Source: Pseudomonas guangdongensis
Lineage (GTDB): Bacteria; Pseudomonadota; Gammaproteobacteria; Pseudomonadales; Pseudomonadaceae
Direction of reading: 5' to 3'
NCBI RefSeq assembly: GCF_900105885.1
Contig: NZ_LT629780.1
Location: 1,240,001 to 1,304,000 of the forward strand
Length of the DNA stretch: 64,000 nucleotides
Shown here: positions 53,652-63,049 of the stretch, in pieces
How positions within the stretch are numbered: position 1 is the stretch's first letter
Layout: each line of letters starts with the position of its first letter
Translations under genes and position numbers: made by a program
Notes under the pieces: model-generated
Told to the model about the DNA's origin: nothing
Database searches by the model: none
Seen by the model: only the letters and a program-made list of their open reading frames with translations

Positions 53652-55202
53652 TCAGAGCGGACGGACGCCCACCTCGGCGTCCGCCTCGCGCTCGCGGCGC
53701 GGCGGCACGTGCTGGACGTTGAGGCGCTGGTCGCCGTGCATGCTTTCCAGGTGCACGTCGAAGCCCCACAGGCGGTGCAGGTGCTTGAGCACATCCTCGG
53801 TAGAGCTGCCCAGCGGCTTGCGGTCGTGCTGGTAGTGGCGCAGGGTCAGCGAGCGGTCGCCGCGCAGGTCGACGTTCCAGACCTGGATGTTCGGCTCGCG
53901 GTTGCCGAGGTTGTACTGCCCGGCCAGCAGCTCGCGGATGCGCCGGTAGCCGCTGTCGTCGTGGATCGCCTCGACCAGCAGCTCGTCCTTCTGGTCGTCG
54001 TCGAGGATGCCGAACAGGCGGAAGTCGCGGATCACCTTGGGCGAGAGGAACTGCAGGATGAAGCTCTCGTCCTTGAAGCTCTGCATGGCGAACTTCAGGG
54101 TGGCCAGCCAGTCGCTGCCGGCGATGTCGGGGAACCAGCGGCGGTCCTCCTCGGTCGGTTCCTCGCAGATGCGGCGGATGTCGCGGTACATGGCGAAACC
54201 CAGCGCGTAGGGGTTGATGCCGCTGTACCAGGGACTGTCGAAGGCCGGCTGGTAGACCACGCTGGTGTGGTACTGGAGGAATTCCATCATGAAGCCGTCG
54301 GTGACCAGGCCCTCGTCGTACAGGTCGTTGAGCAGGGTGTAGTGCCAGAAGGTCGCCCAGCCCTCGTTCATCACCTGGGTCTGGCGTTGCGGGTAGAAGT
54401 ACTGCGCGATCTTGCGCACGATGCGCACCACCTCGCGCTGCCAGGGTTCGAGCAGCGGCGCGTGCTTCTCGATGAAGTAGAGGATGTTCTCCTGCGGTTC
54501 GGCCGGGAAGCGCTTGCCGTCGCCGCCGTGCTCCTTGCCGGCGCCCTTGGGAATGGTCCGCCACAGGTCGTTGACCTGGCGTTGCAGCTGCTCCTCGCGG
54601 TCCTTCTGGCGGCGCCGCTCTTCCTCGGCGGAGATCGGGTAGGGGCGCTTGTAGCGGTCGACGCCGTAGTTCATCAGCGCGTGGCAGGAGTCGAGCAGGT
54701 CTTCCACCGCGTCGATGCCGTGGCGCTCCTCGCACTGGCTGATGTACTGCTTGGCGTAGACCAGGTAGTCGATGATCGAGCTGGCGTCGGTCCAGCTGTG
54801 GAACAGGTAGTTGCCCTTGAAGAAGCTGTTGTGGCCGTAGCAGGCGTGGGCGACCACCAGGGCCTGCATGCAGATGGTGTTTTCTTCCATCAGGTAGGCG
54901 ATGCAGGGGTTGGAGTTGATCACGATCTCGTAGGCCAGGCCCATCTGGCCGCGCTTGTAGCCCTTTTCGGTGGCGAGGAAGTGCTTGCCGTAGGACCAGT
55001 GGTGGTAGCCGATGGGCATGCCGACCGAGGCGTAGGCATCCATCATCTGCTCGGCGGTGATCACCTCGATCTGGTTGGGGTAGGTGTCCAGCGCGTAGCG
55101 TTCGGCGATCCGGGCGATCTCCCGGTCGTAGGCGCGGATCAGCTCGAAGGTCCATTCCGAGCTGGTGGACAGGGGCTGGCCCTTGTGGGCGCGCGGGCTC
55201 AT
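53652..55202 (-). CDS. SpoVR family protein (YcgB)
   Basis: 516-aa soluble protein of the SpoVR/YcgB family. Typical segments: [80 protein letters not shown], and [21 protein letters not shown]. The His/Glu content of the last suggests a metal site, but activity is unknown. Third gene of prkA-yeaH-spoVR, a conserved stress/stationary-phase operon. Its ATG overlaps the yeaH stop. Confidence 0.93.
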   Translation of the reverse strand: MSPRAHKGQPLSTSSEWTFELIRAYDREIARIAERYALDTYPNQIEVITAEQMMDAYASVGMPIGYHHWSYGKHFLATEKGYKRGQMGLAYEIVINSNPCIAYLMEENTICMQALVVAHACYGHNSFFKGNYLFHSWTDASSIIDYLVYAKQYISQCEERHGIDAVEDLLDSCHALMNYGVDRYKRPYPISAEEERRRQKDREEQLQRQVNDLWRTIPKGAGKEHGGDGKRFPAEPQENILYFIEKHAPLLEPWQREVVRIVRKIAQYFYPQRQTQVMNEGWATFWHYTLLNDLYDEGLVTDGFMMEFLQYHTSVVYQPAFDSPWYSGINPYALGFAMYRDIRRICEEPTEEDRRWFPDIAGSDWLATLKFAMQSFKDESFILQFLSPKVIRDFRLFGILDDDQKDELLVEAIHDDSGYRRIRELLAGQYNLGNREPNIQVWNVDLRGDRSLTLRHYQHDRKPLGSSTEDVLKHLHRLWGFDVHLESMHGDQRLNVQHVPPRREREADAEVGVRPL

Positions 55203-56473
55203 GCGGCGACCCTCCTCTGGAACAGGGCGCGGAACACGGGGTAGATGTCGGCGGCGGACACCAGTTGCTGCTGGGCGAAGCTCTCCGGGAAGGCTTCGCC
55301 GACCTGCAGATACTCGTGCCACAGCGCCTGGTGCTCGCGCGGGGTGATTTCGACGTAGCTGAAGTACTGTACGAACGGCATGATCTGGCGCAGCAGGATG
55401 TCGCGGCACACCGGCGAGTCGTCGTTCCAGTTGTCGCCGTCGGAGGCCTGGGCGGCGTAGATGTTCCACTCGTGGGCCGGGTAGCGCGCGGCCATCACTT
55501 CCTGCATCAGCTTGAGGGCGCTGGAGACGATGGTGCCGCCGGTCTCGCGCGAGTAGAAGAACTCCTGCTCGTCGACCTCCTTGGCGCTGGTGTGGTGGCG
55601 GATGAACACCACCTCGATCTTGTCGTAGCTGCGCTTGAGGAACAGGTAGAGGAGGATGAAGAAGCGCTTGGCGATGTCCTTGGTGGCCTGGGTCATCGAG
55701 CCGGAGACGTCCATCAGGCAGAACATCACCGCCTTGGAGGTCGGGTTGGGCTGCTTGACCAGCAGGTTGTACTTGAGGTCGAAGGTGTCGAGGAACGGCA
55801 GGCGCTCGATGCGCGCGCGCAGCCCGGCGATCTCCTCCTCCAGGGCGCGGATGTCGCCGAAGTTGTCCGGCTCCTCGATCTTCAGGCGCTCCAGTTCGAC
55901 CTTCAGCTCGCGCAGGCGGGCGCGGCTGGAACCGGTCAGGGCGATGCGTCGGGCGTGGGCCGAGCGCAGGGTGCGCACGATGTTCAGCCGCGCCGGGGTA
56001 CCCTCGCTGCTGATCCCGGCGCGCACGGTCTTGAAACTGTCGATACCGGTGAGATGCTTCTTCACCAGATTGGGCAGGGCGAGATCCTCGAACATGAAGT
56101 CGAGAAACTCCTCCTGGGTGATCTGGAACACGAAGTCGTCCATGCCTTCGCCGGAGTTGCCGGCCTTGCCCTGACCCGCGCCACCCCCACCGCTGCCGGA
56201 GGGACGGGGGATGCGTTCGCCGGTGACGAACTCCTTGTTGCCGGGGTGGACGATGGTCTGCCGGCCGCCGCGGCCGTGGTGCCAGACCGGCTCGTCGATG
56301 TCGCGGGAGGGGATGCTGATCTGCTCGCCGTGTTCCATGTCGGTGATCGAGCGGCGGCTGACGGCTTCCTCCACCGCTTTCTTGATGTGGTCGCGATAGC
56401 GGCGCAGGAAACGCTGACGGTTCACCGTGCTCTTGTTCTTACCGTTCAGTCGCCGGTCGATGACGTAACTCAT
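55199..56473 (-). CDS. yeaH: YeaH family von Willebrand A protein (DUF444)
   Basis: 424-aa. N-terminal [33 protein letters not shown], a Gly-rich linker (about 85-105), and a C-terminal VWA domain with MIDAS motif DVSGSMTQ in [22 protein letters not shown] plus [15 protein letters not shown]. Works with PrkA (YeaG) in starvation and stress signalling in enterobacteria; details open. Coupled to spoVR by ATGA, and 80 bp after prkA. Confidence 0.94.
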   Translation of the reverse strand: MSYVIDRRLNGKNKSTVNRQRFLRRYRDHIKKAVEEAVSRRSITDMEHGEQISIPSRDIDEPVWHHGRGGRQTIVHPGNKEFVTGERIPRPSGSGGGGAGQGKAGNSGEGMDDFVFQITQEEFLDFMFEDLALPNLVKKHLTGIDSFKTVRAGISSEGTPARLNIVRTLRSAHARRIALTGSSRARLRELKVELERLKIEEPDNFGDIRALEEEIAGLRARIERLPFLDTFDLKYNLLVKQPNPTSKAVMFCLMDVSGSMTQATKDIAKRFFILLYLFLKRSYDKIEVVFIRHHTSAKEVDEQEFFYSRETGGTIVSSALKLMQEVMAARYPAHEWNIYAAQASDGDNWNDDSPVCRDILLRQIMPFVQYFSYVEITPREHQALWHEYLQVGEAFPESFAQQQLVSAADIYPVFRALFQRRVAA

Positions 56474-56553
56474 GACGTACTCCCGTGCGGGCGGGGAGGC
56501 GGAGGCAACGCCCGGAGCGCGTGGCGCTCCGGGGTCGGTCTGTTCCTAGGGTA

Positions 56554-58476
56554 CTACTGCGACTTGCGGACGCGCAGATACCATTCGGCGAGCAGGCGCA
56601 CCTGTTTCTCGGTGTAGCCGCGCTCGACCATGCGGCGCACGAAGTCGTTGTGCTTCTGCTGCTCTTCCTTGCTGCCCTTGGCGTTGAAGCTGATCACCGG
56701 CAGCAGGTCTTCGGTGTTGGAGAACATCTTCTTCTCGATCACCGCGCGCAGCTTCTCGTAGGACAGCCACGACGGGTTCTTGCCGTTGTTGTTGGCCCGC
56801 GCGCGCAGCACGAAGTTGACGATCTCGTTGCGGAAGTCCTTCGGGTTGCTGATCCCGGCCGGTTTCTCGATCTTCTCCAGCTCCTCGTTGAGCGCGCCGC
56901 GGTTGAGGATCTCGCCGGTTTCCGGGTCGCGGTACTCCTGGTCCTGGATCCAGAAGTCGGCGTACAGCACGTAGCGGTCGAAGATGTTCTGCCCGTACTC
57001 GCTGTAGGACTCCAGGTACGCGGTCTGGATCTCCTTGCCGATGAACTCGACGTAGCGCGGCGCCAGGTATTCCTTGATGAAGCGCAGGTAGCGCTCGCGG
57101 GTTTCGGCGGGGAACTGTTCCTGCTCGATCTGCTGCTCCAGCACGTAGAGCAGGTGCACCGGGTTGGCCGCCACCTCGTGGGGATCGAAGTTGAACACCT
57201 TGGAGAGGATCTTGAAGGCGAAGCGGGTCGACAGGCCGGTCATACCCTCGTCGACGCCGGCAGCGTCGCGGTACTCCTGGATCGACTTGGCCTTGGGGTC
57301 GGTGTCCTTGAGGTTCTCGCCGTCGTAGACGCGCATCTTCGAGTAGATGTTGGAGTTGTCCGGCTCCTTCAGGCGGCTCAGTACGGAGAACTGGGCGAGC
57401 ATCTTCAGGGTGTCTGGGGCGCAGTGGGCCTGGGCCAGGGAGCTGTTGACCAGCAGCTTGTCGTAGATCTTGATCTCGTCGGAGACGCGCAGGCAGTAGG
57501 GCACCTTGACGATATAGATGCGGTCGATGAACGCCTCGTTGTTCTTGTTGTTGCGGAAGCTGTGCCACTCGGCCTCGTTGGAGTGGGCCAGCAGGATGCC
57601 GCTGTAGGGAATCGCGCCGAGGCCCTCGGTGCTGTTGTAGTTGCCTTCCTGGGTGGCGGTCAGCAGCGGGTGCAGCACCTTGATCGGCGCCTTGAACATC
57701 TCGACGAACTCCATGATGCCCTGGTTGGCGCGGCACAGCGCGCCGGAGTAGCTGTAGGCGTCGGGGTCGTTCTGCGGGAATTCTTCCAGCTTGCGGATAT
57801 CCACCTTGCCGACCAGCGCGGAGATGTCCTGGTTGTTCTCGTCGCCCGGCTCGGTTTTGGCGATGGCGATCTGGTTAAGGATCGACGGGTACAGCTTGAC
57901 CACGCGGAACTTGCTGATGTCGCCGCCGAATTCGTTGAGCCGCTTGGTCGCCCAGGGCGACATGATCGAGCTCAGGTAGCGCTGCGGGATGCCGTACTCC
58001 TCTTCGAGGATCGCGCCGTCCTCGTCGGGGTTGAACAGCCCCAGCGGCGACTCGAACACCGGCGAGCCCTTGATGGCGTAGAAGGGGATGTGCTCCATCA
58101 GGTGTTTGAGCTTCTCGGCCAGCGAGGACTTGCCGCCGCCCACCGGACCGAGCAGGTAGAGGATCTGCTTCTTCTCCTCCAGGCCCTGGGCGGCGTGGCG
58201 GAAGTAGGAAACGATCTGGTCGATGCACTCTTCCATGCCGTGGAAGTCGGCGAAGGCCGGATAACGGCGGATCACCTTGTTGGAGAAGATCCGCGACAGC
58301 CGCGGGTCGCTGGCGGTGTCGACCAGTTGCGCCTCGCCGATGGCCTTGAGCATGCGCTCGGCGGCGCTGGCGTAGGCCATCGGGTCCTGTTTGCACAGGT
58401 CCAGGTACTCCTGCAGGGAGTACTCTTCCTGCCGCGTCGTTTCGTAGCGCTGCTGGAAGTGGCTGAAAATACTCAT
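56554..58476 (-). CDS. prkA: PrkA family serine protein kinase (YeaG)
   Basis: 640-aa, family length. N-terminal AAA-like domain with Walker A GPVGGGKSS at 110-118 and the PrkA C-terminal region. Conserved segments include SIFSHFQQRYETTRQEEYSL, DFHGMEECIDQIVSYFRHAAQGLEEKKQ, LLAHSNEAEWHSFRNNKNNEAFIDRIYIVKVPYCLR. First gene of the stress operon. GAGGTGAAG ribosome site. Upstream a sigma-S-like -10 and a leader hairpin. Confidence 0.95.
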   Translation of the reverse strand: MSIFSHFQQRYETTRQEEYSLQEYLDLCKQDPMAYASAAERMLKAIGEAQLVDTASDPRLSRIFSNKVIRRYPAFADFHGMEECIDQIVSYFRHAAQGLEEKKQILYLLGPVGGGKSSLAEKLKHLMEHIPFYAIKGSPVFESPLGLFNPDEDGAILEEEYGIPQRYLSSIMSPWATKRLNEFGGDISKFRVVKLYPSILNQIAIAKTEPGDENNQDISALVGKVDIRKLEEFPQNDPDAYSYSGALCRANQGIMEFVEMFKAPIKVLHPLLTATQEGNYNSTEGLGAIPYSGILLAHSNEAEWHSFRNNKNNEAFIDRIYIVKVPYCLRVSDEIKIYDKLLVNSSLAQAHCAPDTLKMLAQFSVLSRLKEPDNSNIYSKMRVYDGENLKDTDPKAKSIQEYRDAAGVDEGMTGLSTRFAFKILSKVFNFDPHEVAANPVHLLYVLEQQIEQEQFPAETRERYLRFIKEYLAPRYVEFIGKEIQTAYLESYSEYGQNIFDRYVLYADFWIQDQEYRDPETGEILNRGALNEELEKIEKPAGISNPKDFRNEIVNFVLRARANNNGKNPSWLSYEKLRAVIEKKMFSNTEDLLPVISFNAKGSKEEQQKHNDFVRRMVERGYTEKQVRLLAEWYLRVRKSQ

Positions 58477-58530
58477 GACTTCACCTCGCTCGATGCCTGG
58501 GACCGGAGCGGGCCTCGGGCGGGCGCGAAC

Positions 58531-58551
58531 AGGCAGGCGCAACGCCTGCCT
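58531..58551 (-). other. perfect hairpin in the prkA 5' leader
   Basis: 9-bp inverted repeat aggcaggcg / cgcctgcct with a 3-nt loop, about 55 nt upstream of the prkA start. No T-run follows on the minus strand. Could stabilise the mRNA or bind a regulator. Confidence 0.45.
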
Positions 58552-58636
58552 CTCCCCCTCTCTCGACCCCCAATGGTCGTACTGCCTGCCTGGAAGCCGG
58601 TGGGCCGGCTTTCCTTCTGTGAAAAGTCTTGAGGCA

Positions 58637-58642
58637 AGCATA
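58637..58642 (-). promoter_or_regulatory. candidate sigma-S-type -10 for prkA
   Basis: On the minus strand TCTATGCTTG, close to the sigma-S extended -10 (CTATACTT). It is preceded by a short inverted repeat cccgc / gcggg (58645-58658) in the spacer. No canonical -35. Confidence 0.35.
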
Positions 58643-58695
58643 GACCCGCTTGGGCGGGTGTGCAGGCGATCTGCGTGGCGAGCGGCGCGCGCCGG

Positions 58696-59028
58696 TCAGT
58701 CGTCGAGGGCGGCGCGGTCGACGTCGTCCGGGTAGTGGCGGCACCACAGCTCGAAGCCTCCGTCCAGGCTGTAGACCTCGGCGAAGCCCTGGTGGGCGAG
58801 GTAGGCGGCGGCGCTCTGGCTGGAATTACCGTGGTAGCAGACCACCACCAGCGGCGCGTCGAAATCGGCAGCGGCGATGAAATCGGCCAGCGAGTGGTTG
58901 TCCAGGTGGCGCGCGCCGCGAATGTGGCCGCTGGCGAAGCTTTGCGGGTCGCGGATGTCGACCAGCACGGCGCCGTTCTGGCGCAGCTGCTGGGCGGTGA
59001 CGGGGTCGATGCGCTGGAAGTCGCTCAT
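58696..59028 (-). CDS. glpE: thiosulfate sulfurtransferase GlpE
   Basis: 110-aa single-domain rhodanese. Active-site Cys64 in [14 protein letters not shown], start [14 protein letters not shown], and [19 protein letters not shown]. Transfers sulfane sulfur from thiosulfate to cyanide or thioredoxin. Overlaps apaH by ATGA, placing it at the end of the rsmA-apaG-apaH-glpE run. Confidence 0.95.
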   Translation of the reverse strand: MSDFQRIDPVTAQQLRQNGAVLVDIRDPQSFASGHIRGARHLDNHSLADFIAAADFDAPLVVVCYHGNSSQSAAAYLAHQGFAEVYSLDGGFELWCRHYPDDVDRAALDD

Positions 59029-59849
59029 GCGGGGTCCTTCTGACAACTGCAGGTATGGCGCTCGCCGCGGTCGACGTCGAGCAGGGTCAGGGCGCCGCCC
59101 CAGACGCAGCCGGAGTCGAGGGCCTGGACCCCAGGCTCGTCGCAGCGGCCTTCGAGGGCGGCCCAGTGGCCGAAAATGATCCGTTGGCCGCGCATGCGCC
59201 GCTCGGGGTGGCTGAACCAGGGGGCGAAGCCCTTGGGCGCGCTGCCCAGGCCTTCCTTGCTCTTCAGGTCGAGGCGGCCGTCGGCGGTGCAGAAGCGCAT
59301 GCGGGTGAAGTAGTTGGTGATGGTGCGCAGGCGCGCCACACCGCGCAGCTCGCTGTTCCAGCGATCCGGCTCGTTGCCGTACATGCCGTCGAGGAACAGC
59401 GGCAGGCGCGCATCGTCGCGCAGCGCCTCCTCCACCTCGGCGGCGCGCTTGAGCGCCTTCTTCAGCGACCACGGCGGCGGGATGCCGGCATGCACCAGGG
59501 TGATTTGCCGCTCGGCGTCGTGATGCACCAGCGGCAGGCGGCGCAGCCAGTCGAGCAGGTCGTCGCGATCCGGCGCGTCGAGGATCTCGCGCAGGGTGTC
59601 GCCCTTCTTCAGCCGCTCGATGTTGTGCGCCACCGCCAGCAGGTGCAGGTCGTGGTTGCCCAGCACGCTGACCACCGAGTCGCGCATGGCGAACAGGAAG
59701 CGCAGAGTGTCCAGCGACTGCGGGCCGCGGTTGACCAGGTCGCCGACCAGCCACAGGCGGTCGCGCGCCGGGTCGAAGGCGACCCGGTCGAGCAGGCACT
59801 TGAGCGGGCCCAGGCAGCCCTGCACGTCGCCGACCGCGTACAGCGCCAT
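59025..59849 (-). CDS. apaH: bis(5'-nucleosyl)-tetraphosphatase (symmetrical)
   Basis: 274-aa calcineurin-like phosphatase that splits Ap4A to two ADP and also de-caps Np4-RNA. Metal-binding motifs in order: [51 protein letters not shown], and FGHWAALEG. Overlaps apaG by 1 bp and glpE by 4 bp. Confidence 0.96.
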   Translation of the reverse strand: MALYAVGDVQGCLGPLKCLLDRVAFDPARDRLWLVGDLVNRGPQSLDTLRFLFAMRDSVVSVLGNHDLHLLAVAHNIERLKKGDTLREILDAPDRDDLLDWLRRLPLVHHDAERQITLVHAGIPPPWSLKKALKRAAEVEEALRDDARLPLFLDGMYGNEPDRWNSELRGVARLRTITNYFTRMRFCTADGRLDLKSKEGLGSAPKGFAPWFSHPERRMRGQRIIFGHWAALEGRCDEPGVQALDSGCVWGGALTLLDVDRGERHTCSCQKDPA

Positions 59850-60235
59850 CAGTGCAGCGCCCCGGGCACGGCCAGGCGGAACGGGCTGATCGGCGCATCG
59901 AAGCCATGGCCGTCGTCGGCCTGCATGCGGAAACTGCCGTGCATGCTGCCGACCGGGGTGGGCAGCATGCAGCCGCTGGTGTAGGTGTGGCTCTGTCCCG
60001 GTTCGAGGTGCGGCTGTTCGCCGACTACGCCGGCGCCGCGCACTTCCTGCACCTTGGCGTTGCCGTCGGTGATGATCCAGTGGCGGCTGAGCAGCTTGGC
60101 GGCGACCTCGCCGCGATTGTGCAGGGTGACCGTATAGGCGAAGGCGTAGCGTTCCTCGTCCGGCAACGACTGTTCGGGCAGGTGGCGGGAAACGACGTCG
60201 ACGTCGATCTGGTAGCGCGGGTCGGCTGGGCTCAT
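59849..60235 (-). CDS. apaG: ApaG (CorD) family protein
   Basis: 128-aa single fibronectin-III-like beta domain. Signature [57 protein letters not shown], and HGSFRM. Binding role proposed (pyrophosphates, Co/Mg effects in enterobacteria), no enzyme activity known. Between rsmA and apaH in the usual order. Confidence 0.95.
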   Translation of the reverse strand: MSPADPRYQIDVDVVSRHLPEQSLPDEERYAFAYTVTLHNRGEVAAKLLSRHWIITDGNAKVQEVRGAGVVGEQPHLEPGQSHTYTSGCMLPTPVGSMHGSFRMQADDGHGFDAPISPFRLAVPGALH

Positions 60236-60274
60236 GGTGGCGGCTTCGAACTTGATGGAGGAAAGCTTAGTGAT

Positions 60275-61081
60275 TCACTCGGGCTTTGTCTGCAGGGCCA
60301 GTTGATCGGCCAGACGCACGAAGGCGGCCAGATCGAGTTGCTCCGGGCGCAGGCTGCCGTCCACGCCGGCGGCTTCGATGGCCTGGGCGTCGAGCAGGTT
60401 CTTCAGGGTGTTGCGCAGGGTCTTGCGGCGCTGGTTGAAGGCTTCGCGGACCACCCGTTCGAGCAGGCGATGATCCTTGGCCGGGTGCGGCAGCACCGCA
60501 TGAGGCACCAGACGGACGATCGCCGAGTCGACCTTGGGCGGCGGGTTGAAGGCGCCGGGGCCGACGTTGAACAGGTGCTCGACCCGGCAGTGGTACTGCA
60601 CCATGATCGACAGGCGGCCCCAGTCGCCGCCGCCCGGCCCCGCGGCCATGCGTTCGACCACTTCCTTCTGCAGCATGAAGTGCATGTCCTCGATCACCGC
60701 CGCGTGGTCGAGGAGGTGGAAGATCAGCGGGGTGGAGATGTTGTAGGGCAGGTTGCCGACCACCCGCAGCTTCTCGCCGCCCTCGACCAGGCTGGCGAAG
60801 TCGAACTTCAGCGCATCGCCCTGGTGCAGGGTGAACTTCGGATCGAGGCCGAAGCGCATCTTCAGCAGCGGGATCAGGTCCTGGTCCAGCTCGATGACGT
60901 CGAGACGCGCATCGCTGCCCAGCAGGCCCTCGGTGATCGCGCCCTGGCCGGGGCCGATCTCCAGCAGGTGCTGATCGGGACGGGCGTGGATGGCACGCAG
61001 GATGCGGTGGATGATCCCGGCGTCGTGCAGGAAGTTCTGACCGAAACGCTTGCGCGCGCGGTGTTGGTAGAGTTCGGACAT
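60275..61081 (-). CDS. rsmA: 16S rRNA dimethyladenosine transferase KsgA/RsmA
   Basis: 268-aa methyltransferase that dimethylates two adjacent adenosines in helix 45 of 16S rRNA. AdoMet motif I LLEIGPGQGAITEGLL, catalytic NLPYNIST, and N-terminal HRARKRFGQNFLHDAGI. In most pseudomonads it follows pdxA directly; here 985 bp with two opposite-strand genes come between, so it must have its own promoter. Confidence 0.96.
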   Translation of the reverse strand: MSELYQHRARKRFGQNFLHDAGIIHRILRAIHARPDQHLLEIGPGQGAITEGLLGSDARLDVIELDQDLIPLLKMRFGLDPKFTLHQGDALKFDFASLVEGGEKLRVVGNLPYNISTPLIFHLLDHAAVIEDMHFMLQKEVVERMAAGPGGGDWGRLSIMVQYHCRVEHLFNVGPGAFNPPPKVDSAIVRLVPHAVLPHPAKDHRLLERVVREAFNQRRKTLRNTLKNLLDAQAIEAAGVDGSLRPEQLDLAAFVRLADQLALQTKPE

Positions 61082-61292
61082 GGGACGGCTCCAGGCTTCG
61101 GGCCGCAGGCGCGAAGCGAATGCACAAAGGGGCGCAGTTTAACAGCGAAACAGCGCCGGGTGCCGGAGGGCACCGGGCGGAGCGGTGCATGGGCAAGACT
61201 TTTTCCCGGCCATGCAGCGGGTTAAGCTCGCCGCTCACCTACTGCGCAGCGGTCGGCATTGCCTGCCCCTGCCACCACTCAAGGATCGAACC

Positions 61293-61682
61293 ATGCCCTG
61301 CCGTCCCCTCCGCTGCCTGCCGCTGCTCCTCGCCGGCGTCCTCGCTCCGGCGCTGGCCGACGACGCGCCGGCCTACACCCGCTGCATGGACGCCGCCGGC
61401 GGCGTGACCAGCTCCATGCTCGACTGCATCGCTGCCGAACTGGGCGCGCAGGACGTCCGCCTCAACCGCAGCTACCGGGCCGCCATGGGGACACTCGGCG
61501 CCGACCAGCAGACCCGGCTGCGCGACGCGCAGCGCCTGTGGATCCAGTACCGCGACGCCAACTGCACGCTGCTGGGCAGCCTCACCGGCGGCAGCATTGA
61601 CCGGATCAACGGCGCCGCCTGTCTGCTGGGCATGACCCGGGAGCGGGCTGATGAGTTGGCTCAGATCGGGGAGGGCTGGTGA
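61293..61682 (+). CDS. LprI-like secreted protein (DUF1311)
   Basis: 129-aa exported protein. Signal peptide (basic MPCRPLR then hydrophobic LLLAGVLAPALA, cleavage before DD). Mature part has four Cys in the DUF1311/LprI spacing: YTRCMDA, MLDCIAAELG, RDANCTLLG and NGAACLLGM, around DAQRLWIQYRDANC. Members include the mycobacterial lysozyme inhibitor LprI; function here is unknown, probably periplasmic and disulfide-bonded. AAGGA ribosome site. Its TGA overlaps the ATG of the next gene. Confidence 0.85.
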   Translation: MPCRPLRCLPLLLAGVLAPALADDAPAYTRCMDAAGGVTSSMLDCIAAELGAQDVRLNRSYRAAMGTLGADQQTRLRDAQRLWIQYRDANCTLLGSLTGGSIDRINGAACLLGMTRERADELAQIGEGW

Positions 61683-61900
61683 TGGATGAGGAAACCATGA
61701 CATTCGGTATCGCCGACCCGCTCTACCCGCAGGCCGCCGCCATGCTGCCTGCGGACGAGGTCATGCCGGTGAGCTTCCTGCAGCGCCGGTTGCGCATCGG
61801 GTATCATCGGGCGCTGCGCCTGAGCGAGGCGATCCGGGGGCGGGACACGCCTGCGCAAACCACCGCGGCCAAGGCCGGGCACGATCCCGAAGCGCTCTGA
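61682..61900 (+). CDS. stand-alone FtsK gamma-domain-like protein
   Basis: 72-aa. After about 11 residues it reads DPLYPQAAAMLPADEVMPVSFLQRRLRIGYHRALRLSEAIRG-like sequence, the winged-helix FtsK gamma domain that reads KOPS DNA motifs, where FtsK has a near-identical QRRLRIGYNRAARL recognition helix. There is no motor domain. The ATG shares a base with the upstream TGA (TGATG) and has GGGAGG 7-8 nt before it; a GTG one codon earlier is an alternative. The last 20 residues are polar and unconserved. Likely a small DNA-binding protein, role unknown. Confidence 0.8.
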   Translation: MDEETMTFGIADPLYPQAAAMLPADEVMPVSFLQRRLRIGYHRALRLSEAIRGRDTPAQTTAAKAGHDPEAL

Positions 61901-61983
61901 CTTGGCGGGTTCCGGGGTGTCGGGAAGGTAATGGGCGGATCCACTCCCAGGGTTGGCAGCGCGCGCAGCGATCATCCGGTGGC

Positions 61984-61999
61984 GGGCGGGCGGGCGGGC
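61984..61999. repeat. tetranucleotide GGGC x4
   Basis: Four perfect tandem GGGC units in the non-coding gap between the FtsK-gamma-like gene and pdxA. Prone to slippage; no reading frame affected. Confidence 0.7.
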
Positions 62000-62048
62000 G
62001 GGCTGAGCTTGGCAGAGGCGTGCTGCGCGAGTCCTCAGCGCAGCTGCA

Positions 62049-62066
62049 ATCGGGGACGCCCCCGAT
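62049..62066 (-). terminator. possible weak terminator at the pdxA stop
   Basis: On the minus strand 7-bp stem ATCGGGG / CCCCGAT with a 4-nt loop, touching the last base of the pdxA stop codon and followed only by TTGCAG. May reduce read-through towards rsmA. Confidence 0.3.
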
Positions 62067-63049
62067 CACGCACTCATCTGATAGGCGGTTTCCAGCGCCA
62101 CCTGCAGGCTGCCGGTATCGACCCGACCGCTGCCGGCCAGGTCCAGGGCGGTGCCGTGGTCGACCGAGGTCCGCACGATGGGCAGGCCAAGGGTGACGTT
62201 GACCGCGGCGCCGAAGCCCTTGTACTTGAGCACCGGTAGGCCCTGGTCGTGGTACATGGCCAGCACCGCGTCGCAGTGCTCCAGGTGCTTGGGGGTGAAC
62301 AGCGTGTCGGCCGGCAGCGGGCCGACCAGATCGAGGCCTTCGCCGCGCAGCTGCGCCAGGGTCGGCTCGATCACCTCGATTTCCTCGCGGCCCAGGTGGC
62401 CGCCTTCGCCGGCGTGCGGGTTGAGGCCGCAGACCAGGATGCGTGGCCTGGCGATGCCGAACTTGCCGCGCAGGTCGGCGTCTAGGATGCGCGCCACCCG
62501 GGCCAGGCGTTCGGGCGTGATGGCGTCGGCCACCGCGCGCAGCGGCAGATGGGTGGTCACCAGGGCCACGCGCAGGCCGCGGGTGGCCAGCATCATCACC
62601 ACCTGTTCGGTACGGGTCAGCTCGGCGAGGAACTCGGTGTGCCCGGAGAAGGGGATGCCGGCCTCGTTGATCACGCCCTTGTGCACCGGCGCGGTGATCA
62701 TCCCGGCGAAGTTGCCGTTGACGCAGCCGTTGCCGGCGCGCAGCAGGGTTTCCAGCACATAGCCGGCGTTGCGCGCATCGAGCTGGCCGGCGACCGCTGG
62801 CACGGCCAGCGGGGTGTCCCAGACGTACAGGCTACCGGCCGGCGCCGGGCTATCCGGCCAGGCGCCGGGGCCGACCTCGAGCAGCTCGATGGCCAGCCCC
62901 AGCTGCACGGCGCGCGCGGCCAGCAGGGCGCGACTGGCGACCGCGACCAGCGCGTGCGGCTGGGCCTGGCGGGCCAGCAGCAGGCACAGGTCGGGGCCGA
63001 TGCCGGCCGGCTCGCCGGGCGTCAGGGCGAAGCGCCGCACTGCACTCAC
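62066..63049 (-). CDS. pdxA: 4-hydroxythreonine-4-phosphate dehydrogenase
   Basis: 327-aa NAD- and metal-dependent enzyme of pyridoxal phosphate synthesis. [16 protein letters not shown] at the start, [14 protein letters not shown] with GHTEFLAEL, metal His in [25 protein letters not shown] and [16 protein letters not shown]. Starts with GTG that overlaps the surA stop (GTGA), so it is coupled to surA. The usual next gene, rsmA, is displaced by 985 bp. Confidence 0.96.
   Translation of the reverse strand: MSAVRRFALTPGEPAGIGPDLCLLLARQAQPHALVAVASRALLAARAVQLGLAIELLEVGPGAWPDSPAPAGSLYVWDTPLAVPAVAGQLDARNAGYVLETLLRAGNGCVNGNFAGMITAPVHKGVINEAGIPFSGHTEFLAELTRTEQVVMMLATRGLRVALVTTHLPLRAVADAITPERLARVARILDADLRGKFGIARPRILVCGLNPHAGEGGHLGREEIEVIEPTLAQLRGEGLDLVGPLPADTLFTPKHLEHCDAVLAMYHDQGLPVLKYKGFGAAVNVTLGLPIVRTSVDHGTALDLAGSGRVDTGSLQVALETAYQMSA

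Noticed and set aside
53709..55244. Plus-strand frame of about 500 codons opposite spoVR
   Set aside because: Antisense shadow with low-complexity Val/Ala/Leu composition; SpoVR on the other strand is unmistakable.
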